8,538 nucleotides of DNA from Clostridia bacterium (GTDB taxonomy: Bacteria > Bacillota > Clostridia > Christensenellales > Borkfalkiaceae). Position numbers and translations under genes: made by a program. The stretch is taken from positions 1-8,538 of the forward strand of contig JAGCIP010000038.1 of the NCBI GenBank assembly GCA_017648525.1, in the 5' to 3' direction. Every line of letters starts with the position of its first letter. The first letter of the stretch is position 1. Positions 1-5,876 of this stretch are shown piece by piece. A model generated the notes under the pieces. The model saw nothing but the letters and a program-made list of their open reading frames with translations. It ran no database searches and had not been told where the DNA came from.

Positions 1-908
1 CCTTCTTTGAATAATCTCTTGGTAATTTCCGCCGCCGTAATACCAATTTTTTCGCTCAAAACTTTAAGCGGAATAATTTCGGTGTTGATAACTGCCTTTT
101 CAATCTTAATAACGTTAACTTCGGCTTTTGCCTTGTCCTTTTTAGCGGGGCGGAATTTTCTATAGCCACTCTTATTCTCGTCAAAATCGTCAATATCAAC
201 TTGATTTCTAACGAGTGCACGCTTGTTGATAACGTGTTTGTCTTCGTATTGTTTTTCCCCACCGGATTTTTTCTTTGTAAAATTTCTCTTATCGTTAACG
301 GTAGGTATAATCGCAGGAGCAACGAAAGTTGCTTGCGGTTTTTTCATACCGCCTTGACGATTGTTAAAGTCGGGTTTTGCCGGACGGTTAAATCCTTCGC
401 CTGCACTCTTAAAGTTTTCACGATTTTCCCTTTGTGGCCTGCGTTCTTCTCTTGCTGGTCTATCCGTGCGAACGGGGACTTCTCTTCTAACGATAAAAGA
501 AGGTCTTTCTTGTGGCACGAACTCGTTGCGTTTAGGTTCTGCAGGTTTATTTTCTGGGGCTTTTGCGGGTTTTTCCGCTTGAACGGGTTGCTTTTCTTCG
601 GGAGCGGGTTTTTGAACGGGTTCTATCTTTTCTACCTTTTTAGCAGGTTCTTCCACCACTTTAGCGCTCTCTATAACCGGTTCTTTAGCAGGAGCGGGAG
701 ACGGAATATCTGCAACTTTTTCTTGCGTTTCCTTTTCCTTTCTTTGGATTTCAAGGGTCTTTAGTTTTTCTTCAAGAATAGCCTTTTTTCCCTTCACTTC
801 CTTTTCAAGTTCGCCCGCCGATTTAATAAGCGCATCAAAACTACCGTCTTTGATAAGACTGCTGATTTTTTTGATGTTGTCAATATGCATTTCTTTCTTT
901 TCAGCCAT
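1..908 (-). CDS. infB: Translation initiation factor IF-2, N-terminal 302 residues (3' end cut by window)
   Basis: IF-2 is the GTPase that places initiator fMet-tRNA on the 30S subunit and promotes 50S joining. Only the part before the G domain is visible. Residues 1-45 form a short helical start (MAEKKEMHID). Residues about 45-150 are low-complexity and rich in K, E, P and A. A stretch rich in R, E, G and N then runs to about 260. The last 30 or so visible residues (AVINTEIIPLKVLSEKIGIT, then AAEITKRLFKE) match the IF2_N domain. The linker region is typical of IF-2 and not a sign of decay. ATG 908 is chosen because AGGAGA lies 6-7 bases upstream and overlaps the ylxQ stop codon. The gap to ylxQ is 10 bases, so infB is the last visible gene of the rimP-nusA operon. 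Family assignment is firm from the IF2_N match and synteny; the G domain lies outside the window. Confidence 0.95.
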   Translation of the reverse strand, partial: MAEKKEMHIDNIKKISSLIKDGSFDALIKSAGELEKEVKGKKAILEEKLKTLEIQRKEKETQEKVADIPSPAPAKEPVIESAKVVEEPAKKVEKIEPVQKPAPEEKQPVQAEKPAKAPENKPAEPKRNEFVPQERPSFIVRREVPVRTDRPAREERRPQRENRENFKSAGEGFNRPAKPDFNNRQGGMKKPQATFVAPAIIPTVNDKRNFTKKKSGGEKQYEDKHVINKRALVRNQVDIDDFDENKSGYRKFRPAKKDKAKAEVNVIKIEKAVINTEIIPLKVLSEKIGITAAEITKRLFKE

Positions 909-918
909 TTATCTTCTC

Positions 919-1233
919 CTAATTTCTCGCAATAAAATCTTCTTCCGAATTATTTAATATCGCCTCGGATAACTTTTTGTCACAGACGCACATCACTTTT
1001 GCGTTTTCTCTATGCGTTAGTTCCTCAAGTTTTTTTTCTTTGGTTTCTATTATAGGGCAATTAAACTTTTTTGCTATCTTGTCCGCATCCTTTTTAGTAT
1101 TATCGCTAGCCGAATTGCAAACGATAACTAAATTTGCCGATTTTAAGGTTAAAGATGCGTTTACTCCTATGCGAAATTTTCTCGCCCTAATTGCAAACCC
1201 TATAAAAGTTTCCGCTTTAGTTTTGTTTTCCAA
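919..1233 (-). CDS. ylxQ: YlxQ, L7Ae/L30e-family RNA-binding protein
   Basis: A small (104 aa) member of the L7Ae/L30e/Gadd45 fold, a family that binds kink-turn RNA. It sits in its usual place between ylxR and infB. Visible hallmarks are an N-terminal AETFIGFAIRARKFRIG segment, the strand SANLVIVCNSASDNTKKDAD, and a second strand-helix unit KVMCVCDKKLSEAI near the C terminus. I place the start at a TTG (1231-1233) because a near-perfect Shine-Dalgarno, GGAGGAG, lies 4 bases upstream, and because the protein then begins just before the conserved domain. A longer reading from 1272 would add 13 residues unlike the family. With the TTG start the gene overlaps the end of ylxR by 17 bases, which implies translational coupling. 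The exact cellular role of YlxQ is not well settled. Confidence 0.9.
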   Translation of the reverse strand: MENKTKAETFIGFAIRARKFRIGVNASLTLKSANLVIVCNSASDNTKKDADKIAKKFNCPIIETKEKKLEELTHRENAKVMCVCDKKLSEAILNNSEEDFIARN

Positions 1234-1483
1234 GGAACTCCTCCATAATCTTATCGTAAGTTTCTTCTTCAACTTGACAAGAAAAAGCCTTGTTTAGCAA
1301 TCTGCCCTTTTTAAGTTTTTCTATACAATTTTTGTCATTGCAAACGTAAGCGCCTCTACCGTTAGCCCGACCAGTTAAATCAAGTTTAATTTCTTCTTGA
1401 AATTTAACCACTCGTATAAGTTCACGCTTGGGCTTTTCGTTTCTACACGCTATGCACGTCCGCATAGGAACTTTCTTTTCCAT
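1217..1483 (-). CDS. ylxR: YlxR (DUF448/RnpM) RNA-binding protein
   Basis: An 88-residue protein of the YlxR family (DUF448), found almost always between nusA and ylxQ/infB. In Bacillus subtilis the protein has been described as a modulator of RNase P (RnpM). Family signatures are clear: MRTCIACRNEKPKRELIRVV at the N terminus, the central GRANGRGAYVCNDKNC segment, and a C-terminal LLNKAF. The pairs CIAC and CNDKNC are the usual cysteine positions. The ATG at 1483 follows AAAGG with ordinary spacing and lies 18 bases after the nusA stop. Length is normal for the family. The 3' end contains the ribosome binding site and start of ylxQ. Confidence 0.95.
   Translation of the reverse strand: MEKKVPMRTCIACRNEKPKRELIRVVKFQEEIKLDLTGRANGRGAYVCNDKNCIEKLKKGRLLNKAFSCQVEEETYDKIMEEFLGKQN
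1238..1244 (-). promoter_or_regulatory. Shine-Dalgarno site that fixes the ylxQ TTG start
   Basis: The minus strand reads GGAGGAG, then TTCC, then TTG GAA AAC. This is the strongest ribosome binding site in the window and lies inside the ylxR coding sequence. It supports initiation at the rare TTG codon, coupled to ylxR translation. Confidence 0.8.
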
Positions 1484-1501
1484 AAGTAAACCTTTAATAA
1501 A

Positions 1502-2578
1502 TTATTCGGTTATTTCAGTTTCTTCCGCACCGAGTTCTGCAACAGCAACGCTTTCACTCTTAACGTCAATCTTCCAACCGGTAAGTCTTACGGCAAGTCT
1601 TGCATTTTGTCCGCTTCTGCCGATAGCGAGTGAAAGTTTATCATCCGGAACAACTGCAACCGCACTATTTTCGCCAGTTTGAACAACTTTTATTACACGA
1701 GCTGGTGAAAGTGCGCTAGAAATATATTCAAGCGGATTTTCACTCCACGGAATAATATCGATTTTTTCGCCACCAAGTTCTGCTACGATAGCGTTAACTC
1801 TCGCTCCTTTGTTACCAACGCAAGAACCGATTGCGTCAACCATCGGGTCGTCGCTCGCAATAGCAATTTTAGTTCTTTGTCCAGCATCTCTTGCTATACT
1901 CTTAACTAAAACCACGCCTTGCTTAATTTCGGGAACTTCGTTTTCAAACAATCTCTTAACTAAACCCGTAGCCGTTCTTGAAACTACTATTTGAGCCATT
2001 TTGCCAACGTTTTTAACTCTCTTAACGTAAACGTTAAGTTTTTGGTTGAGTTCGTACTTTTCACCGGGAACTTGGTCTTTGGGCATAAGCACGCCTTCAA
2101 TTTGATTTCCGCCGATTTCAACGTAAACGTTGCCGTCTTCAATTCTTCTTACCGTACAAGCCATAAGTTCGCCTTCTTTATCTTCGAACTCACTAACGGT
2201 GTTTTCTCTTTCGATTTCACGAAGTTTTTGCATAAGAATTTGCTTTGCGGTTTGCGCTGCTATTCTACCGAAATTTTTAGAAATAATTTCTACCGTAACA
2301 ACGTCGCCCGCTTTATAAGACTTTTTAATTTCTTGCGCTTCTTCAACGCTAATTTCCTTTTCTGGGTCAACAACCTCTTCAACGACTGCTCTAACGCTGT
2401 AAATTTTGATAGACTTTTTCTCGGGGTTAAGTCTTACTTCTACTCCACCAGAAGTACCGGTGCTTTTTTTGTAAGCGATTACGAGAGCGTTTTCTAACGC
2501 TGAAATAAATTCGGCTTGCGAAATACCTTTTTCTCTTTCCAAATCTTCAAGCGCTAAAAAGAAATCTTGGTTAATCAT
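1502..2578 (-). CDS. nusA: Transcription termination/antitermination factor NusA
   Basis: NusA binds RNA polymerase and nascent RNA, and modulates pausing, intrinsic termination and antitermination. The 358-residue length is normal for a Firmicute NusA without the C-terminal acidic repeats of E. coli. Domains in order: the polymerase-binding N-terminal domain (about 1-125, beginning INQDFFLALEDLEREKGIS), the S1 domain (about 134-200), KH1 (about 203-278, with VGNKGAR as its GxxG loop and the conserved EKIDIIPW) and KH2 (about 285-345, with IGRSGQNARLAVRLTGWKID). A short acidic tail follows. ATG 2578 has a strong AAGGAGAA Shine-Dalgarno. The gene lies 36 bases after rimP and 18 bases before ylxR, inside one operon. 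Confidence 0.98.
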   Translation of the reverse strand: MINQDFFLALEDLEREKGISQAEFISALENALVIAYKKSTGTSGGVEVRLNPEKKSIKIYSVRAVVEEVVDPEKEISVEEAQEIKKSYKAGDVVTVEIISKNFGRIAAQTAKQILMQKLREIERENTVSEFEDKEGELMACTVRRIEDGNVYVEIGGNQIEGVLMPKDQVPGEKYELNQKLNVYVKRVKNVGKMAQIVVSRTATGLVKRLFENEVPEIKQGVVLVKSIARDAGQRTKIAIASDDPMVDAIGSCVGNKGARVNAIVAELGGEKIDIIPWSENPLEYISSALSPARVIKVVQTGENSAVAVVPDDKLSLAIGRSGQNARLAVRLTGWKIDVKSESVAVAELGAEETEITE

Positions 2579-2614
2579 AATTTTCTCCTTAAAAATTGTA
2601 TTTATTATTATATT

Positions 2615-3079
2615 TTATACGAAATCAATAAATTCATTAACTTTAACAACGTTTTTCATTTCAATGGTAAACGTTGTCTTATCGTCAACTTTTAGGGTTA
2701 AGGTTTGCCCGTCGTAAGCCGTCAAAACCCCGTCGTAAAACTTCTTTCCACGAATAGATGCATAAAGTTTTACTTCTACCCTTTGCCCTATGTGTGAAAG
2801 AAAATCCTTTTCACTCTTAAACGGGCGGTCAATTCCTAAACTTGACACGTTTAGGGTATAAGGCTGACCGAAAGTGGGGTCAAACTCGTCAAGCGGAAGG
2901 TCTATCGCCCTGTGGAAAAGTTCACAAGTATCTAAATCCACACCGCCGTCTTTATCAATAAAAATTGTAAGTGCGGGATTTTTGCCTTGCTTAAACTCAA
3001 TTTCTACAACCGTGATACCTAAAGGCTGTGCAACGGTTGAACAAAAATCTAAAATTTCTTGGTTTGATTTAACTTTCAT
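2615..3079 (-). CDS. rimP: Ribosome maturation factor RimP
   Basis: RimP assists late assembly of the 30S ribosomal subunit. The 154-residue length fits the family. The N-terminal alpha/beta domain covers about residues 1-85 and includes GITVVEIEF, IFIDKDGGVDLDTC and the hallmark LNVSSLGIDRPFKSEKDF at 76-93. The C-terminal SH3-like barrel follows (VEVKLYASIRGKKFYDGVLT and onward). The hallmark usually reads VSSPG; here the proline is a leucine (L81), a small deviation. The gene is the first of the rimP-nusA-ylxR-ylxQ-infB operon, with its own promoter and a structured leader. ATG 3079 is preceded by AAGGTGA at short spacing (about 3-5 bases), and that site can be masked by an alternative hairpin. 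Confidence 0.95.
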   Translation of the reverse strand: MKVKSNQEILDFCSTVAQPLGITVVEIEFKQGKNPALTIFIDKDGGVDLDTCELFHRAIDLPLDEFDPTFGQPYTLNVSSLGIDRPFKSEKDFLSHIGQRVEVKLYASIRGKKFYDGVLTAYDGQTLTLKVDDKTTFTIEMKNVVKVNEFIDFV

Positions 3080-3082
3080 CTT

Positions 3083-3125
3083 TCACCTTATAAAGTAAGG
3101 TGAGAGCGGAAACCGTTCTCACCTT
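3083..3125 (-). promoter_or_regulatory. Structured rimP leader with two mutually exclusive hairpins
   Basis: Two inverted repeats share an arm. Hairpin 1 pairs 3113-3125 with 3097-3109: 13 base pairs including one G-U, with a 3-base loop. Hairpin 2 pairs 3096-3103 with 3083-3090: eight perfect pairs with a 5-base loop. The arm of hairpin 2 nearest the gene is UAAGGUGA, the rimP ribosome binding site. The 3' arm of hairpin 1 is the strand that would mask it, so when hairpin 1 forms the site is free. The repeats are read directly from the sequence; a regulatory role is inferred. Hairpin 1 lacks a following U-run, so it is unlikely to be a terminator. Confidence 0.6.
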
Positions 3126-3151
3126 CAAGCATATCTTATTCAAGCGTATTT

Positions 3152-3180
3152 ATTTTAACATATTACCAAGTAATTTGCAA
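3152..3180 (-). promoter_or_regulatory. Sigma-A-type promoter of the rimP-nusA-infB operon
   Basis: The minus strand shows TTGCAA (3175-3180), a 17-base spacer and TAAAAT (3152-3157), with TG one base before the -10 element (extended -10). The predicted transcription start near 3145 gives a leader of about 66 bases that contains both rimP hairpins. Confidence 0.72.
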
Positions 3181-3220
3181 GCGTTTTAACGAATATTTTT
3201 GACATTTGCAGACATTTGCA
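3173..3220 (-). repeat. Three TGCAAAT direct repeats, including a perfect 10-bp tandem
   Basis: The minus strand carries TGCAAATGTC twice in perfect tandem (3211-3220 and 3201-3210). A third TGCAAAT (3173-3179) overlaps the -35 element. Spacings are 10 and 31 bases, close to one and three helical turns. The arrangement suits an operator upstream of and over the rimP promoter, but no regulator can be named from the sequence. Confidence 0.45.
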
Positions 3221-3224
3221 ATGC

Positions 3225-4748
3225 CTACTTATTTTTCATCTTCATAAGTTCAATGAATATCTCCGCCGTAGCGTACACGTCGGAAAGTGCACGGTGATGA
3301 TTAAAAGATATTCCAAAATAATCTGCAACCGTCTGCAAATCGTGTCGCCTTAACTGTGGCAACTGTGAACGAGCAACTTCCACCGAGTCTATATACGAGT
3401 TTTTAACAGCGTATTCTTCCGCCCCCGCAAAACGCTTTATAAATTTCATATCGAATTCAGCGTTATGCGCAACCAAAATCGCCCCGTCGATAAACTTCAA
3501 AAAGTCGGGGATAACGCTAGAAATTTTAGGCGCATCCTTAACCATTTCTTCGGTAATACCCGTAATTTTAACGTTTTCTTCGGTAATTTTATAATCGGGT
3601 TTAACCAAAGTCGTAAACTGCTCGGTAATCTTGCCGTTAATAATCTTAACCGCACCTATCTCGGTTATACCGTTATTCATAACGTCAAGCCCCGTGGTTT
3701 CTAAATCGAATACGACGTAGGTTTTAGAAGTTAATTCTTCGGGCAAATTATCGTCGCTATCAAACACCGATTTAACTTTTATCGTGGTGGCTGGTTCTGG
3801 GAATATTAGTTTGTAATTCTTTGGCGTTTCCTTTTTATACTTTTCCTTTTTCACAAAATCGCTTGGGAAAGTACAACGGTTTATCTTTTCAAAAGTGCAA
3901 GAACGTCTACCGTTATATTCGCCTATATTTCCACGTGCAATAATACACTCGCCTTCGGTTATTTCTTTTATTTTGTGGTAGGTACTCTTTTTAGAAAAAT
4001 ACACACCGCTTGTCTTACCTGTCGTGTCGTCTATGTGAATAATCAAGAAAGGCTTACCGTTTTTGGTTTCACGCTCGGTAATTTCCGTAACCTTTCCGCA
4101 AATAGTAACGTTTCCATCAACAGCGTCTTCTATGTAAACTGCAATATCGCCTATATTCTCGTCGTCAATTACCACAACGTCTTTAACCTTAATCGTGCGA
4201 TGTTCTATTTTTTGCAACTCACCGATATAAACTTCTTCCGACAAAAGACTTACGCTTTCTTCGGCTTCTTTTATGTCCGTGCTACCCGCAAAATCCGAAC
4301 AAAAACAAGTTGAAAGATGCTCGTTAAGTTTATTTATCGCACCGTTTTTAGTTACGTATTCCGCACCGTCTTTGGTTAAACGCAAGGTGTACTTAACCAA
4401 GTTCCCCACCACCGAAGATATAACGTCGGTCGGCTTTAAGAATATAGAAATAGACGGGTATTTTGAATTTAAATACTTAAAAATCTCGTTGTTAATAAGT
4501 TCGACGTTTGTAGCGATTTTTTTGACGGTAATTTTTACCTGCTTAAAGACGGGAGAAGTTATTTTTTCTACTTCCGTGAGAATTTTTTCTTGCAACGCTT
4601 TGTCAATCGCATTGTCGCAAATAAAGTTGTAGCAAATACTAAAATCAGACCTGCCAATTTCTATTGAACTTATTCTAGCGTTTTGCAAGAGCGGGTCAAG
4701 CGCTCTTATATCGGCTATAAATTCCGAATTGCTCTTTACTGTAAACAT
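3225..4748 (-). CDS. polC: PolC-derived protein: N-terminal region, OB fold and DEDDh exonuclease only
   Basis: The 507-residue protein lies between ispG and rimP, where full-length PolC (about 1,430 residues, replicative DNA polymerase III alpha) is normally encoded. Residues 1-190 resemble the PolC N-terminal region. Residues about 210-292 look like its OB fold (GNVTICGKVTEITERETKNG, then HIDDTTGKTSGVYF). A 50-residue linker leads to a complete 3'-5' exonuclease at about 343-505. The exonuclease carries YVVFDLETTGL (D348, E350), LVAHNAEFD (D433) and HHRALSD (H485, D490), so all DEDDh residues are present. No PHP part flanks the exonuclease: there is no HxH motif anywhere, and the protein stops right after the exonuclease. 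No polymerase sequence follows in the 145 bases before rimP. Its start overlaps the end of ispG by 13 bases, so the two are probably co-transcribed. Because both sides of the exonuclease are trimmed cleanly, a single frameshift does not explain it. A likely role is proofreading or DNA repair nuclease activity, possibly alongside a DnaE-type polymerase; this is inference. Confidence 0.88.
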   Translation of the reverse strand: MFTVKSNSEFIADIRALDPLLQNARISSIEIGRSDFSICYNFICDNAIDKALQEKILTEVEKITSPVFKQVKITVKKIATNVELINNEIFKYLNSKYPSISIFLKPTDVISSVVGNLVKYTLRLTKDGAEYVTKNGAINKLNEHLSTCFCSDFAGSTDIKEAEESVSLLSEEVYIGELQKIEHRTIKVKDVVVIDDENIGDIAVYIEDAVDGNVTICGKVTEITERETKNGKPFLIIHIDDTTGKTSGVYFSKKSTYHKIKEITEGECIIARGNIGEYNGRRSCTFEKINRCTFPSDFVKKEKYKKETPKNYKLIFPEPATTIKVKSVFDSDDNLPEELTSKTYVVFDLETTGLDVMNNGITEIGAVKIINGKITEQFTTLVKPDYKITEENVKITGITEEMVKDAPKISSVIPDFLKFIDGAILVAHNAEFDMKFIKRFAGAEEYAVKNSYIDSVEVARSQLPQLRRHDLQTVADYFGISFNHHRALSDVYATAEIFIELMKMKNK

Positions 4749-5776
4749 CTATCTATCTCTTCAAAAAATTCCTTTTCTAAATCTTTTTCGGCAACTTTTT
4801 TAACAATTTTGCCTTTAACGAAAATCACGCAACCGTCTTTGCCACCTGCAACGCCAAGGTCGGCATCAGACGCTTCGCCCGGTCCGTTAACAACACAACC
4901 CATAACTGCAATTTTTAGTGGCTTTTTAATAAATTCAACGCGTTTTTCCACCTTTTCAGCAAAGCCCATACAGTCCCAAGCACATCTTCCGCAAGTGGGA
5001 CAAGCGATAATTTTTACCGAATCACCCGCTAAATCTAGCGCTGATAATATGGCTTTCCCTGCAATTACTTCTCTCATGGGGTCTGCAGATAAACTTACCC
5101 GCAAGGTGTCGCCTATTCCTTTAAGCAACAAACTACCTATACCTATTGCGTTTTTGATTGTGCCGTGATACTCTCTACCCGCTTCCGTAACGCCTAAATG
5201 TAAAGGGTAATCGGTTTTACTTGCAACGTATTCGTATGCTTTTACGGCAAGTCGCACGTCGGACGATTTTACCGAAATAACTATATCGTTAACACCATAT
5301 TTTTCCAACTGCGAAACCTTTTTAAGCGCACTTTCGCCAAGCGCAACTTCGTTCCTGCCGTACTTTTGTAAAAATTCCTTTTCTATACTGCCAGAATTTG
5401 AGCCTACACGAACGGGGATTTTAGCACTCTTTAATGCTTGTGCTACTTGGCTTACCTTTTCTTCACTACCGATATTGCCGGGGTTTATGCGAATTTTATC
5501 CGCCCCGCCGTCAATAGACGCCAAGGCAAGTTTATAATCAAAATGAATATCGGCAACCAGCGGAATATCCACCTTTCTTTTAACCAAAGCAAACGCCTTT
5601 GCATCTTGCTCGTCGGTTACCGAATAGCGCATAATATCAAGCCCTGCGTCTTTAAGGCGTAAGCACTCTTCAACGGCCTTATCGACTTGGGCAATCTTAA
5701 AGGTGGACATAGATTGAATAGCAATCTTTTCCCCACCGCCTATAATTAAGTTTGCAATTTTTACTTTTTTACTCAT
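4736..5776 (-). CDS. ispG: 4-hydroxy-3-methylbut-2-enyl diphosphate synthase IspG (GcpE)
   Basis: IspG is the [4Fe-4S] enzyme that converts MEcPP to HMBPP in the MEP (non-mevalonate) isoprenoid pathway. The 346-residue protein starts MSKKVKIANLIIGGGEKIAI and QSM, the usual N terminus. The TIM-barrel part includes LVADIHFDYKLAL, KIRINPGNIG, LGVTEAGREYHG and DTLRVSLSADP. The C-terminal cluster domain has CPTCGR (C259, C262) and VMGCVVNGPGEA (C294, E301), which together give the cluster ligands known for the family. Two further cysteines (C265, C269) follow directly in CGRCAWDC, which I do not recall as typical. An upstream extension to 5905 is open but encodes residues unlike IspG and crosses a terminator, so ATG 5776 is preferred. 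No Shine-Dalgarno precedes it and the promoter is very close. The 3' end overlaps the polC-derived gene. Confidence 0.97.
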   Translation of the reverse strand: MSKKVKIANLIIGGGEKIAIQSMSTFKIAQVDKAVEECLRLKDAGLDIMRYSVTDEQDAKAFALVKRKVDIPLVADIHFDYKLALASIDGGADKIRINPGNIGSEEKVSQVAQALKSAKIPVRVGSNSGSIEKEFLQKYGRNEVALGESALKKVSQLEKYGVNDIVISVKSSDVRLAVKAYEYVASKTDYPLHLGVTEAGREYHGTIKNAIGIGSLLLKGIGDTLRVSLSADPMREVIAGKAILSALDLAGDSVKIIACPTCGRCAWDCMGFAEKVEKRVEFIKKPLKIAVMGCVVNGPGEASDADLGVAGGKDGCVIFVKGKIVKKVAEKDLEKEFFEEIDRCLQ

Positions 5777-5782
5777 AGTAAG

Positions 5783-5811
5783 ATTGTAGCATATTTTAGC
5801 CAAATTGTAAA
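5783..5811 (-). promoter_or_regulatory. Promoter of ispG, positioned for a leaderless transcript
   Basis: The minus strand reads TTTACA (5806-5811), a 17-base spacer and TACAAT (5783-5788), with TGC in front of the -10 element (extended -10). Only six bases (CTTACT) separate the -10 element from the ispG ATG, so initiation at the usual distance would fall on or within a base or two of the ATG. No Shine-Dalgarno is seen. Confidence 0.7.
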
Positions 5812-5827
5812 GTGTATGATAAAATTC

Positions 5828-5867
5828 AAAAAGCAAAAATTGCGCCCGCCGTTTATAGCGGACGCAA
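5828..5867 (-). terminator. Rho-independent terminator after the coiled-coil gene
   Basis: On the minus strand TTGCG-T-CCGC pairs with GCGG-G-CGCAA around an 8-base loop: nine pairs with one internal mismatch. The run TTTTTGCTTTTTG follows. It lies 10 bases after the stop at 5877 and separates the phage-like genes from ispG transcription. Confidence 0.85.
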
Positions 5868-5876
5868 CCTAACGGG

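Noticed and set aside
201..764. Open frame of 187 codons on the plus strand
   Set aside because: It is the exact antisense of the low-complexity infB linker. Its product is rich in F, L, R, S and C, as expected from the complement of K/E/P/A codons, and it has no ribosome site.
1991..2497. Plus-strand open frame of 168 codons inside nusA
   Set aside because: It is a shadow of a strongly conserved nusA frame. The product is rich in F and N, has no recognisable motif, and no ribosome site or promoter is visible.
3097..3125. The 13-bp hairpin as a terminator of the polC-derived gene
   Set aside because: No run of T follows on the minus strand (ACTTTATAAGG), and the hairpin lies downstream of a good promoter. 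A leader role fits better.
3225..4748. A frameshifted or nonsense-broken full-length polC
   Set aside because: The PHP region is missing both before and after the exonuclease, and the 145 bases downstream contain a promoter and repeats instead of polymerase codons. A single point lesion cannot produce this.
4749..4762. Short GATA-type repeat (AGATAGATAG) just before the polC-type start codon
   Set aside because: It is only about two and a half units long and sits inside the ispG coding sequence. It is too short to call a functional repeat, although slippage there would affect the ispG 3' end.
4683..5168. Plus-strand open frame of 161 codons across the ispG/polC junction
   Set aside because: It is antisense to two confidently assigned genes, and no domain or start signal can be seen.
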